The position numbers and the translations under genes are program-made. Positions 46,174-56,256 of a DNA stretch of 64,000 nucleotides are shown piece by piece. Within the stretch, counting starts at the first letter, position 1, and each line of letters begins with the position of its first letter. Below the pieces are notes generated by a model that did not search any database, had not been told where the DNA came from, and was given only the letters and a program-made list of their open reading frames with translations. Source of the stretch: Candidatus Nitrosocaldaceae archaeon (GTDB lineage Archaea; Thermoproteota; Nitrososphaeria; Nitrososphaerales; Nitrosocaldaceae); assembly GCA_026002835.1 (NCBI GenBank), contig BPGC01000007.1, positions 1-64,000 on the forward strand, given 5' to 3'.

Positions 46174-47362
46174 ATTCTATACTCTTGCCTAATGACTTTA
46201 GTCTATTTGCATAGTACTCTGCGATCTTTTTGCCTTCTTTATTATTCAATTTATTATATGCGTTAAGTAACTCTCTTAATAAAATGAACAATCCTTGTCT
46301 ATCATTTAATATAACAAATCTATAGATGGCTATAATTGCAGATATTAAATTATTATATTCTGGATTCTTGTTATTTGATAGACGATTAATCTTGTTATTT
46401 GATAGACGATTAAGTATGAGTTTATTAGGTTCTAATAACTCTGCTAATTTTTTATATATATCTGCTAATTCTTTTTTCTGTATAATTAATGGAATCTGTT
46501 GGTATATTTTATATGTCTGACCTTCTGCTGCGATTCTAAACAATAAGAATGATATTTTATCTATATTATAAGTTCTTAATAGATCTTGAATATTTGTATT
46601 AATAGCCAACTCTGCTATAAGCAGTTCTTCACCATAATGTTTACGTATTATATCAGATATATGCTCTATTATCTTATCTTTTATTAGAAAAGCAGTTCTT
46701 ATATCGCTATCCCTATTTAATAAAGCTATAATCTCATCTGATGTAAAGAAGAGGAAATAATAATATGTTGTATTATTCTCTCTAACTCTACTTACGAAAG
46801 AAGAATATATACCAAGTAAGGCTATTAGTAATGCTTCCTTTGATAAATATGTAGTTAACTGTCTTGTTGCATAATCTAGTTCACCAGAAGTTATACCTGT
46901 ATATCTTTCCATCTTAAATAACTGTAGACTATATCCATCTTTCTTATCCTTTATATCGCCTATAAAGAGATCGTTTTCTATATTACATATTAAATTAACA
47001 ATAGATGGTAAGCGAAGCTTATTAGAATGTTCTTTTAATAATCTCAATAGTTCTTCATATCTATTTACTTTAGATTGTGCTTCTATGTTTAATGAATTTA
47101 GTAGTTTTATTATAGGTCTATTAGGTCTATTATTATCATTTTTTGTAGTATTTATTGATAGTCTTCTACCATTTCTACTATTAATATCTAGCCTACTATC
47201 TTCTAAAAGTCCGTAAGTATTTTCAAGTGCGTTAGATGTTATATCAATACTTTCTAGATTATAATCCGCATCGTTATTATTCAATAAGAATAATATACCT
47301 TCATATATTGTTAGATTTGTAAACGAGTTATCTATTGGAAGTTTTAAATTTATTACTGACAT
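46163..47362 (-). CDS. cas8a: Cas8a-type large subunit of type I-A Cascade
   Basis: 399 aa, placed between cas5 and cas3' as the I-A large subunit. Sequence is divergent, as usual for Cas8a; I identify it by position, size and operon. It carries an in-frame 24-bp tandem duplication (RLSNNKIN repeated) at 46367-46414. Likely recognises the PAM and bends target DNA. Confidence 0.78.
   Translation of the reverse strand: MSVINLKLPIDNSFTNLTIYEGILFLLNNNDADYNLESIDITSNALENTYGLLEDSRLDINSRNGRRLSINTTKNDNNRPNRPIIKLLNSLNIEAQSKVNRYEELLRLLKEHSNKLRLPSIVNLICNIENDLFIGDIKDKKDGYSLQLFKMERYTGITSGELDYATRQLTTYLSKEALLIALLGIYSSFVSRVRENNTTYYYFLFFTSDEIIALLNRDSDIRTAFLIKDKIIEHISDIIRKHYGEELLIAELAINTNIQDLLRTYNIDKISFLLFRIAAEGQTYKIYQQIPLIIQKKELADIYKKLAELLEPNKLILNRLSNNKINRLSNNKNPEYNNLISAIIAIYRFVILNDRQGLFILLRELLNAYNKLNNKEGKKIAEYYANRLKSLGKSIEYAI
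46367..46414 (-). repeat. 24-bp tandem duplication in cas8a
   Basis: CTTGTTATTTGATAGACGAT... occurs twice in direct succession (46367-46390, 46391-46414), adding eight codons in frame. Points to a recent slippage event. Confidence 0.85.
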
Positions 47363-48177
47363 TTCCCTATAACTACCTCTTCTTTATGCTTATATGCTAT
47401 TATATTATTACTAAACTCAACAATATACTCAGGTTTACTACTAGATATTAAATATGGCAACTTGAATCTTAGTATATTCTTACCTTCTAAATAATATCTT
47501 ATAGGGTTATTATGTTTGTCATAATTCAATAGAGCAAATGGGTTGATATAATTTTCTTCTATCCATTTATACTCTTTTATCATCTTAGGAGATATGCCAT
47601 CTAGAAAAGGAAATGAGTAATTAGTTGTACATTTTTTATCTACAATCTCTGGCTCAAAAACTTCTACATCTGTTACAGATACTCTGCTTTCTTTAGAACC
47701 TAGTCTATGTATACACCAGAACGCATCTTTATCAATAACAAATTCATTATCATTAAAATTAATTTTATCATTCTTGAATACAATAAAGCATCTCAATGTT
47801 GGAGGATTAGAATCTATCGTTGATAACATGGTCTTACCAACAGATGGTGCATCAAATGATGCAGCTAAATTATTAGGATCTGGGTATAACTTTCCCGCTG
47901 TTTGTTTAATTGCTATTAGCTTATTGATATCTGAAAATCTTAATGGTATACAATTCAATGGTCTTATACCTATTGCTAACAGATTAGTACTTAATTTAGG
48001 AATTATACTCTTACCATTCTCTTCTCCTAGATCATGTTCTTTAGCGATAGACTCTGCAATTGAACCTAAGATAACTGTTGGAGGGATATAATAAAAAGAT
48101 GGGGATGATTTTGATAATCCAACTATCTTGCATTGAAACCCCCATACAAACTCTATATCCGCTATAAATCCTATCAT
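47353..48177 (-). CDS. cas5: Cas5a, Cascade backbone cap
   Basis: About 274 aa from ATG 48177 (MIGFIADIEFVWGFQ). RAMP fold; N-terminal strand followed by SSPSFYYIPPTVILGSIAES, typical for Cas5 of type I-A. Holds the crRNA 5' handle. Follows cas7 with a 6-bp gap (or a 4-bp GTGA overlap if GTG 48186 is used) and overlaps cas8a by 10 bp. Confidence 0.88.
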   Translation of the reverse strand: MIGFIADIEFVWGFQCKIVGLSKSSPSFYYIPPTVILGSIAESIAKEHDLGEENGKSIIPKLSTNLLAIGIRPLNCIPLRFSDINKLIAIKQTAGKLYPDPNNLAASFDAPSVGKTMLSTIDSNPPTLRCFIVFKNDKINFNDNEFVIDKDAFWCIHRLGSKESRVSVTDVEVFEPEIVDKKCTTNYSFPFLDGISPKMIKEYKWIEENYINPFALLNYDKHNNPIRYYLEGKNILRFKLPYLISSSKPEYIVEFSNNIIAYKHKEEVVIGKCQ

Positions 48178-48182
48178 GCTTA

Positions 48183-49132
48183 TCACTTTCTCTTCTTTAG
48201 TTCTTCTATACTATCTGATAAGAACTCCTCAAAGGTCCTATTTTGATCTGGATATTTGTATATACTTGTATTATAATCAATTTTACTTCTCTTCTTCTCT
48301 GTCTTCTCTATGTAATCGATTGAGAATGGACTACATGCTGTCCATGTTTTATCTGATGCTGTTATAACCATACTTTCCCATTCTTGCATTGGTAAGAATC
48401 TAGTCTTTTTAGAACCAAACTTTAGTTCTAGTAAGAAGTCTTTTACAGCATCTAAGACGGATTTTATTCTTTCTTCTCTATCTTCTACTACTTCTTTACC
48501 ACTATCGTTAACATCAAATGTTAATCTGCCTATATATTTGGTATCTAGATCAAATGCAAATGTATATACTGCAGATGATAATTCTACATAATATATCATC
48601 TGTCCTCTCTCTTCAGTAACAAACTTTGTTCCTAATGCATATCTGCTTTGTAGCTGTGGTTCAATTATTGCACTCTTTAATGCTTCTTTAGTAGGTATCA
48701 TATAACCAGTATAGAAGTTTGAAGTTCTCTTGACATTAGCTTTCTCTGCGTAAAGAAAACCTCCTACATCCTCTACAAAACACTTCTTTACTATCTCGCT
48801 TTCAATATTACCATTATTAATATCAACAGAACCTTCGAATGCTTCTTTTATAACCTTATTATCAGTGCTTTTTAGAAATATACCTTCTTTGCATAGTTTG
48901 CATATTGGTAATCTATCTTTTGCTATATCTGCTAATGTTATTTGAAATCCATGTGCTATACTCTCACCAGATATTGCAGGAACAAAATATATCTCATAAT
49001 TGTCATTCTCTTTAACCATTACTGGCACTCTTCTATGCTTAACATAATTTCCAACAGATTCTGTCATATTGAGTGATTCTGTATTTATCAAAACTCTACC
49101 TCTAATACTTACAAAAATATCTTTCGTATCAT
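48183..49132 (-). CDS. cas7: Cas7 (Csa2) Cascade backbone, N-terminal frame break
   Basis: About 316 aa once repaired. The long frame begins at TTG 49091 (INTESLNMTESVGNYVKHRR), which lies inside the conserved Csa2 N-terminus. Upstream, ATG 49132 overlaps the csa5 stop as TAATG, and gives MIRKIF; reading one extra T in the T5 run (49113-49117) then yields VSIRGRVLINTES, the expected Csa2 start. So cas7 either uses TTG and loses about 15 residues, needs a ribosomal slip, or has a homopolymer error. Cas7 coats the crRNA spacer. Confidence 0.88.
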
Positions 49133-49485
49133 TACACCTCTTTTGTCTTTATGAATTGTGCTGACTTTGCTAATGCTTTTGAACATATCAATGATAAAGT
49201 TTCTCTAAGCTTCCTTGTATCGTTACATCTATCTGCTATCACAGATATCTCATTTTCAAGCCGCTTACTCTCCAAACCTTCAAGCATCTTAGCAACATCT
49301 GTATTCTCTTTAATATCTTTAGGTGGGTTTCTTTTTATTGCATGCAATGCTCTATATGCTTCTCTTAAATAGAATAATGCTAGATCCTTTGAGGGTGTAT
49401 ATGCTAATCTATCTACATATAAATAATCACCATTTATTGTCAGTATAGCAAGCATTGTTGGTATTTGTATATAATTTTCTTGCAT
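49132..49485 (-). CDS. csa5: Csa5 small subunit
   Basis: 117 aa, mostly helical, first gene of the I-A operon csa5-cas7-cas5-cas8a-cas3'-cas3''. Identified by size, position and helical nature (IPTMLAILTINGDYLYVDRL). Stabilises the displaced strand in I-A Cascade. A TATA box (TATATAAAG, 49509-49517) lies 24-32 bp upstream, so the transcript is probably leaderless. Confidence 0.82.
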   Translation of the reverse strand: MQENYIQIPTMLAILTINGDYLYVDRLAYTPSKDLALFYLREAYRALHAIKRNPPKDIKENTDVAKMLEGLESKRLENEISVIADRCNDTRKLRETLSLICSKALAKSAQFIKTKEV

Positions 49486-49776
49486 TATACCTATACAAGG
49501 GAATTTACTATATAAAGATTATTTTCTATGTCTGTTTTTATAATTGGATAATTACGTACATAATTAATTTTTGAGTTATATTTTATTAGTTATAGATGCT
49601 TTGTGGCTTAATTTCGATTATTAGTCATTATTCTGTCATTTTAGTTATTAGATAGCCTATTAACGTTCTAAAATTGTTTCATAGACACTCTTTTCGAATA
49701 GTATATACGAAATTATTAATAAATCCACAAAGCAGTTATAGATAAGTATAAAAACTATTATTTATATTAAATCTGT
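49486..49776. promoter_or_regulatory. Divergent promoter region between type I-A and type III operons
   Basis: Two TATA boxes: 49509-49517 for csa5 (-) and TATAAAAA at about 49747-49754 for the Cmr1-like gene (+), each about 23-32 bp from the start codon. The roughly 230 bp between them holds no gene; TTTGTGGCTTAA and ATCCACAAAGCA form a distant inverted pair (about 49600 and 49724). One control region may set the balance between the effectors. Confidence 0.6.
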
Positions 49777-50898
49777 ATGAGTGTAGAGAGTATAAAACTT
49801 GAAACGCTAACTCCTATATTTACTGGCAATATAGATGGAAATAGTAATACTTTGCAGATAACAAGCATAATTGGTTCGTTAAGGTGGTGGACAGAAACCA
49901 TTTTGAGAGGATTGGAATATTATGCATGTGATCCTAACTCTACAAATGAAAATGATAGATGTAATGAAAAAAATGGATATTGTCATGCTTGTTCTATTTT
50001 TGGAAGTGGAGGATTAGGCAGAATGTTCAAGTTGGATATAGTAGAACAGGATCTGAAACCTATGTTTGATAAAGAAATACGTTCTATACGGCTAGAGTTT
50101 AAAGATGGAAAGAAAAATAGAGCATGGTTTATCTATAATGGATTGATAGGCAAATTCACTATCAGAATTATACCATTAAGAAGATATTTTGATCCTATAC
50201 TTATTAAATTACCACTAGTAATAGCTTCTAGATATGGCAGTATATGTGCTAAAACATCATTAGGTTATGGGATCGTTAAAATTATAGATTATAATAACGA
50301 TATTGATATCAAAAGTTTTATAAAAGCTTTGGATAATCTTAGTAATAATATTAATATAAGAAAGTATAATAATGATAAATTACCAAATATAAAGGACTTC
50401 TTCTTTTCTAAGATTGATCTTGATATAAGCAATAAAGATTGGTGGAAAGATCTTGATGGTTTTAAGGAATTAGAATACAATCATAAACAAATTATACAAG
50501 AACACGCAGATAAATTTATTCCTATTTCTTTTAATATCAGAAAATGGTTAAGATATGACTCAGACCTAAGATGTTATACTGGTATTAGATATATTAATAG
50601 AAGTATATTCGGATCAATTAATACGAAGGATTGTAAAAAAGAGTCTTCTCGGATAAATATATCATTTGCATATAATATAGATAGTGAGTGGGAATTACGT
50701 ATATGGTCATGGCTTAACAATAATAAGCTAAGAAATAAGGTTTATGAAATTGTTTACAAAACGATTTGTAATATTTTACAAATGTTACAAATTAACAAAA
50801 AAGATACTATATGGCATGAATTCAATTCATATAGAGATCCTAAAGGTAAAAAATATGACAATATGCATGAATATGTTAATAGTCTTATAACTGAGTGA
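49777..50898 (+). CDS. Cmr1-like RAMP protein (type III-C, Cas7 group)
   Basis: 373 aa. Opening 'SIKLETLTPIFTGN' and 'SIIGSLRWWTETILRGLEY' are the Cmr1 signature, followed by HACSIFGSGG and GARFKL-like GLGRMFKL. Sits at the 3' target end of Cmr-type complexes. First gene of the type III operon, stop overlaps the next start region. Confidence 0.88.
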   Translation: MSVESIKLETLTPIFTGNIDGNSNTLQITSIIGSLRWWTETILRGLEYYACDPNSTNENDRCNEKNGYCHACSIFGSGGLGRMFKLDIVEQDLKPMFDKEIRSIRLEFKDGKKNRAWFIYNGLIGKFTIRIIPLRRYFDPILIKLPLVIASRYGSICAKTSLGYGIVKIIDYNNDIDIKSFIKALDNLSNNINIRKYNNDKLPNIKDFFFSKIDLDISNKDWWKDLDGFKELEYNHKQIIQEHADKFIPISFNIRKWLRYDSDLRCYTGIRYINRSIFGSINTKDCKKESSRINISFAYNIDSEWELRIWSWLNNNKLRNKVYEIVYKTICNILQMLQINKKDTIWHEFNSYRDPKGKKYDNMHEYVNSLITE

Positions 50899-50900
50899 GA

Positions 50901-51983
50901 ATGATAATGAGATATGATTTTATTAGTGAATATTATATTAAAGAAATAAAAGATATATATGAGTTAACTTCTGGGCAGAATAGATATCTTGAGATAGAAG
51001 ATATTTATAATAGGATAATACTTTTAATTTCTGCTGTATCCCAAAAAGATTTGAAGATATATGCACAAACTGGTGTTACTAAAAGAAAATCGGAACTGAA
51101 AGGTAAGGGCGGTATAAAGTTACTTCTACATGATAAAGCAGAATATAATAACTATATAAAGAGTCAGTGCCAAATTATGAAGACACTAAATATTAATACA
51201 AATATAGATAATATAGACATACTACCAAAAAGTTCATTTTATATCAATATCAAATTTACATTAAAGACTCCTTATATCTCAAATGATGATGTACCATTTT
51301 ACATAATAGATAATCCTATAAAGAAAGAGCATATATTCAAGATCCCAATGGTTACTGCCTCTAGTTGGAAGGGTAATTTGAGATGGACCATGATGAAGCA
51401 GCTAGAGATGGATAGCTTGAATGATAAAGAGTTTGCTGAGAGAAGGTTTAGATTAAGTTTACTATTCGGAACTGAGAAAGGTATAGACGAGAATAAAGGA
51501 TTTGCCGAATATATGAAAATGTTAAGACCTTCTGCAGATATAATTTATAAAAATAAACTCAAAGAATATTTTAATACAACTTATACAAGATTTGAAGGAA
51601 GGTTAAGATTCTATCCAACATACTTTGATAAGATAGATCTTATGATAATAAATCCTCATGATAGAGTAACAAAAACTGGTATAAAACCAATATATATCGA
51701 ATGCGTACCTGAAAGAGCAAAAGGAGAATTCTCACTATTATATATTCCAATAGATCTTATTGGAAGAGATGTAAAAATGGAAGAAGAGATAGAAAAGGAT
51801 CTAAAACTAGTATCTGAAGGTATAAGAGATATGCTATGCAAATATGGGTTCTCTGCAAAGAAGAGTTCTGGTTTTGGTATAGTAGAGAAGATTGAGAATA
51901 ATGATATAGTTGTTAAACCAGAAAATCTTAAATGCAAAGTAACAAAGATCTTGAGTGATAATAATGAGCAATATAGAACTTGA
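50901..51983 (+). CDS. Cmr6-like RAMP protein (type III-C)
   Basis: About 360 aa from ATG 50901 (50907 also possible). Core 'FKIPMVTASSWKGNLRWTMM' and 'LLFGTEKGIDENKG' plus a C-terminal glycine-rich AKKSSGFGIVEKI define a Cas7-group RAMP; spacing fits Cmr6 of III-C loci. Overlaps the Cas10 gene by 20 bp. The subtype name is from operon composition. Confidence 0.78.
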   Translation: MIMRYDFISEYYIKEIKDIYELTSGQNRYLEIEDIYNRIILLISAVSQKDLKIYAQTGVTKRKSELKGKGGIKLLLHDKAEYNNYIKSQCQIMKTLNINTNIDNIDILPKSSFYINIKFTLKTPYISNDDVPFYIIDNPIKKEHIFKIPMVTASSWKGNLRWTMMKQLEMDSLNDKEFAERRFRLSLLFGTEKGIDENKGFAEYMKMLRPSADIIYKNKLKEYFNTTYTRFEGRLRFYPTYFDKIDLMIINPHDRVTKTGIKPIYIECVPERAKGEFSLLYIPIDLIGRDVKMEEEIEKDLKLVSEGIRDMLCKYGFSAKKSSGFGIVEKIENNDIVVKPENLKCKVTKILSDNNEQYRT

Positions 51984-54966
51984 GAGATTAAGTTATGCTA
52001 GAGATGGCATAATATTATCTGAGATAGGTGCTTATTTACATCTGCTTGGTAGATTCTCTAAAGAGTTTATATTAAGTAATGCTGAAGATTATAATAAACA
52101 TAAAGATGGTTCATATGATTATAAGGCTATATGTAATAAGTACAGAACTACGTTCTTTGAACGGTATTTAAGATTAGAATGTATAATATCTAGTAATAGA
52201 TGGGAAGATATATTTAGTAAATTTGATAAAGTACTAAATGAAAAGATTACACTTAAGGATTTTATTGAAAAACATACATGGAAGAAAAATGGGGATGAGC
52301 CTAAAGAATATTTGTTAAGGTTATTAGCAGATGCACATGGTATAGTTTCTAGTATAGATAAAGGATTAGCTGGGAGATCTGATAATATAGGCAAGCAACG
52401 TAAAGATTTTACTAATAAATCTACTGTATTTGGTTATGAAACTGAAATATATTTAGATTATTTGCAGAACAAAAAACTGGAATTATTAGTCAAACTAGAA
52501 GATGTTCTTACTAATATATTAAACTATGACCTTAAATATAATATTTATGAAGATGCTAGATCTATAATAAAAGAATATTACCAATTAACAATAGGAGAGA
52601 CTAGGAGACCAATAAATGAGATAACACTTTATGACTATGCGTATACTATAGCATCCTATCTAAAGTCATATATAGCGAATGTAATACTAGAGAATTGTTA
52701 TCAAAATCCTAAAGGTAAAGCAAAATTAAGAATATTATCATTCAATGTAGATGTATTAGGTTTATTATCAAGAGGTATAAAGATTGGTGATATATTAGGC
52801 TATAAAAGAGAGATAGAAAAAGTATTCAATAGGATAAAGGAGGTAATTGAATTTGAGTATCCTTTAGGTAATGAGATATATAGAGATAATACAGGTATAT
52901 ACTTTACATTTCCAAGTTTAAATAATTATTCTAGCGAAGATATTAAAAATGCTATATATAAAAAGATAATGAATATTTGTAAAGATTTGGACTTTGATAT
53001 ATGTATCAATATATCTGAACCTCAAAGAGGTTTGACTATAATAAGTAAATTGAGGGAAACAGCTAATAAAGAGATTGTATACCATCATTCTAACATTAAA
53101 CTGCTACATAATAAACAGTTAGAACTAGGTTCTGTTCTTAATGATGTATGCCCTATATGTAGAATTAGGTTTAAAGATAACAAAGAGCGATGTAAAAGAT
53201 GTGAAGAAAGACATGTAGGTAGAGGTATAGAATGGTTAAAAGATCCTAGAAAGAGTATATGGTTAGATGAGGTTGCTGATAAGAATGATAGATGTGCAAT
53301 GATTATAGGTAAGTTTGGGAGATTAGATAAATGGTTAAATGGTAAACTAGTTGATACATTTGTAGCCATGCCGTTCAAAGAATGGTATAATAATTTGAGC
53401 AGTCCAAATAAGAATTTTTTGTATAGAAATAGAAAGGTAAAGAACCAAAATGATTTCATATTATACCTAGAAAATCTATTCAATAAGAATATTAAAAAAA
53501 TAGACTGCAAAGATATTGATATTTTAAAGACATTATATTATATTGATGTTGATGATAAGATTAACAAATCTAATTTTGATATAGAGGAACATATTTGGAA
53601 TGACATAATAGAAAAAGATGCTAGCGATCCTACTATTATTAGTAAACCTAATCATTTATTTAAATTATTATTTAGAAAACACCCAACTCCTGCTAGATTG
53701 ATGAGAATATGGAGAACTACAGAGGAATTTATAACAAATACCATCTTTGGAATATGCAATAAAACGGATTATAATTATGGTAGTAATATTAGAGATAAAA
53801 GGTTAGTATTTAATTTAGAGTTGGATGATAACATTAATAAAGTACATGGAAAGGCATATGAAGTTAGGTTTGGTAATAAGGCATTTAACATAGTTTATGA
53901 TGGTAATAAAAATAGATTCGTGACAATAACAAATCTGCAACTTATAAGTCTTAAAGATAACCTAGAAGATATTAAAGAAGAACTAAAAGAACAGAAGATT
54001 ATACTTGTTGATAATAATAAAGAACATAATGCAAAAATAACAAATTGCTATGAAGAAGAGACATTCAAGTGTTATATACCATGGATAGATATCTATAATA
54101 CTCCAGATCTATTTATGATAATAGTGCCAGCAGAGAACTCATTAGATATATTACATAAGATTATTCATGAACATAAAGTTCAATTCTCAAAAGTAATTGA
54201 TAGGTTACCATTACATTTAGGAGTAATATTCTTTCATAGAAAAACACCGTTATACTCTATCATGGATGCTGCAAATAAGATGCTATACAATTTTGAAGGG
54301 TATGATAAAGAGGAATATAATTATATAGTTGAGAATGTATGTAATGCTACAGAACTAGATTGTATTGATGATAGGTTAGGAGATAAGGTTAGAAAAGTGA
54401 TATTAAGATCTTATAATAACGAAGATGAAAAACTTGAATTGTATGTAAGTTATTCTACTGCTGATCCAATTAAGGAAGACCTCTGGTATCCATATATAAG
54501 AGTAAGTTCTGATGTATCTGATAGGGAATTAAGAATAGATGAACCAAAATGCGTCCATGTAAAAGAGTTAAGGAAGGGTGATATTGCTATAGTAAACCGT
54601 TCTTTATTCTACTATAAGTTTCTAGCATCAAGCGCTGATAGATTTGATATAATTAATTCTAAACATATGTTTGTAGATGATTTAGAGAAGATTATAGAGG
54701 TATGGTATACATTAAAGGAGCTTAAGAATAGAGGTCTTACTGATACTGCACTACATAATGCAAAGGATCTTTTATTACATATAAACGAGAATCTTGGAGA
54801 TAATAAAGAGTATATGATAGAGAGTTTATTGATAAATGAATTTAATCTTAATAGGTATGATAGAGAGTTTGTTATACTTAAACATGCTATGAAGGATAGA
54901 ATATTCTTAAATAGTATAGAGATATATACTTTAATATTAAAGAAGAAGGTGAGTGATGATGAGTAA
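51964..54966 (+). CDS. cas10: Cas10 large subunit, Csx11-like (type III-C), degraded active sites
   Basis: About 1000 aa from ATG 51964. N-terminus 'ILSEIGAYLHLLGRFSKEFI' aligns with the HD motif LHDLGK of Cas10, but Asp is Leu (His26-Leu27). 'LLADAHGIVSSIDKGLAG' matches the HD-region helix. The palm lies at about 260-315 (FNVDVLGLLSRG ... GNEIYRDNTGIYF), where GGDD is expected and absent. A zinc module CPICRIRF...RCKRC lies near 396-412. Loss of the cyclase motif is characteristic of III-C; loss of HD too would leave neither DNase nor cyclic-oligoadenylate activity. Confidence 0.87.
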   Translation: MSNIELERLSYARDGIILSEIGAYLHLLGRFSKEFILSNAEDYNKHKDGSYDYKAICNKYRTTFFERYLRLECIISSNRWEDIFSKFDKVLNEKITLKDFIEKHTWKKNGDEPKEYLLRLLADAHGIVSSIDKGLAGRSDNIGKQRKDFTNKSTVFGYETEIYLDYLQNKKLELLVKLEDVLTNILNYDLKYNIYEDARSIIKEYYQLTIGETRRPINEITLYDYAYTIASYLKSYIANVILENCYQNPKGKAKLRILSFNVDVLGLLSRGIKIGDILGYKREIEKVFNRIKEVIEFEYPLGNEIYRDNTGIYFTFPSLNNYSSEDIKNAIYKKIMNICKDLDFDICINISEPQRGLTIISKLRETANKEIVYHHSNIKLLHNKQLELGSVLNDVCPICRIRFKDNKERCKRCEERHVGRGIEWLKDPRKSIWLDEVADKNDRCAMIIGKFGRLDKWLNGKLVDTFVAMPFKEWYNNLSSPNKNFLYRNRKVKNQNDFILYLENLFNKNIKKIDCKDIDILKTLYYIDVDDKINKSNFDIEEHIWNDIIEKDASDPTIISKPNHLFKLLFRKHPTPARLMRIWRTTEEFITNTIFGICNKTDYNYGSNIRDKRLVFNLELDDNINKVHGKAYEVRFGNKAFNIVYDGNKNRFVTITNLQLISLKDNLEDIKEELKEQKIILVDNNKEHNAKITNCYEEETFKCYIPWIDIYNTPDLFMIIVPAENSLDILHKIIHEHKVQFSKVIDRLPLHLGVIFFHRKTPLYSIMDAANKMLYNFEGYDKEEYNYIVENVCNATELDCIDDRLGDKVRKVILRSYNNEDEKLELYVSYSTADPIKEDLWYPYIRVSSDVSDRELRIDEPKCVHVKELRKGDIAIVNRSLFYYKFLASSADRFDIINSKHMFVDDLEKIIEVWYTLKELKNRGLTDTALHNAKDLLLHINENLGDNKEYMIESLLINEFNLNRYDREFVILKHAMKDRIFLNSIEIYTLILKKKVSDDE

Positions 54967-55888
54967 TACTCAATTTAATGAAAGTAATAAACCATATGAT
55001 AAAGTTCCATATTATATGCTAGCCATAGATCCTATACACATTGGTTCTGGTAGTCAAAGGTTAGGAAGAGTAGATATGCCTATAGTTAGAGATTCTTCAA
55101 CAAATATACCAAAGATACCTGCTACTAGCATAATAGGACCTGCTAGAGCATATTCAGCTCTTATAAATAACAAATATCCTCAATGTGCTGGAAAAAGTGA
55201 TGAAGAAAGTATGAAGAAAAGCGATAAAAAGAATACACATTGCGGAGATTGTTGTGTATGTTTTGCATATGGTTATACTAACTCAAATGGAAGTTTTCAA
55301 GGACTTGCTCATTTCTTTGATTGTCATATACTATTCTTTCCTATATCTAGTATGATAGGCCCAATATGGATAACAAGTCCATTAGCATTATCCTTCTTGG
55401 ACAATACTTATGAAATCGAAGATGAGAATAAATTTTATACTTTTACATCTAAGATAAATCACAAAAAATTAAACTTAGGATGGTTATTATTAGAAAACGG
55501 AAATGAACCATTCGATTCATCAAAATTAGAATTTCTAAATAAAATACCAAATTATATAAAAGAACGAACAATATTAGTTTCTAATAAACTGTTTTCTCAC
55601 ATAATCAATACAAATTTGGAAGTTAGAACTAGCGTATCTATAGATCCTTCTACTGGTGCAGCAGAAGAAGGTGCATTATTTACTTATGAAGCCATACCTA
55701 GAGGTACAATATTCCGTTTCGAAGTGGTCTATAATAATCCTAAGAATTTTAATATCAACAAAACTATCGAGAATATAGAGTCAACAGTAAAAAATGGTCT
55801 AGAGTTATTTGAATATTTAGGTATTGGAGGTATGAATACTAAGGGTATGGGTAGGTTAAAATTGCTAAATGGAGGGAATCAAGGATAG
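54956..55888 (+). CDS. Cmr4-like RAMP backbone (type III-C, Cas7 group)
   Basis: About 310 aa. 'YYMLAIDPIHIGSGSQRLGRVDMPIVRD' followed by IPATSIIGPARAYS is the Cmr4 opening, and DCCVCFAYG the zinc/loop region. Cmr4-type subunits form the filament and carry the RNA-cutting Asp; an Asp lies in the VDMPI stretch, but I cannot fix the catalytic one. C-terminal GIGGMNTKGMGRL is the Gly-rich loop. Overlaps the end of cas10 by 11 bp. Confidence 0.85.
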   Translation: MMSNTQFNESNKPYDKVPYYMLAIDPIHIGSGSQRLGRVDMPIVRDSSTNIPKIPATSIIGPARAYSALINNKYPQCAGKSDEESMKKSDKKNTHCGDCCVCFAYGYTNSNGSFQGLAHFFDCHILFFPISSMIGPIWITSPLALSFLDNTYEIEDENKFYTFTSKINHKKLNLGWLLLENGNEPFDSSKLEFLNKIPNYIKERTILVSNKLFSHIINTNLEVRTSVSIDPSTGAAEEGALFTYEAIPRGTIFRFEVVYNNPKNFNINKTIENIESTVKNGLELFEYLGIGGMNTKGMGRLKLLNGGNQG

Positions 55889-55890
55889 AA

Positions 55891-56256
55891 ATGATCAATC
55901 TTGATTCTATTTGTGCAGAGTACGGTTTAAAAATCAGTAAAGTTAATGATTCTAAGGTTGTTAAAGAATATAAGAATATTGTAGAAAAAGCATTAGGGGT
56001 TCTACAAGCACAAGGCATATACTCACTCTTCTTATTCTTAGAATCAGAAGGTAAAAATGATATAAAAGATAAATTAGTAGAGTTATTAAGCTCTGATAAA
56101 TTAAACCTATTAAGTAATGATAAAGATAAACAAGATATAAAAGATAAGATATCCTCAGAAATACTCCAAGATCTAGATAAACTAATGTTAGCGTATAATA
56201 TACTGGAAAGATGTTTGATATATACAAAATATAATCTAAAGGCTAAATCAAAATGA
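55891..56256 (+). CDS. Cmr5-like small subunit (Cas11 group)
   Basis: 121 aa, helical ('NIVEKALGVLQAQGIYSLFLFLES' is typical Cmr5). Fills the inner face of the filament. ATGA overlap with the next gene. Intact. Confidence 0.85.
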   Translation: MINLDSICAEYGLKISKVNDSKVVKEYKNIVEKALGVLQAQGIYSLFLFLESEGKNDIKDKLVELLSSDKLNLLSNDKDKQDIKDKISSEILQDLDKLMLAYNILERCLIYTKYNLKAKSK

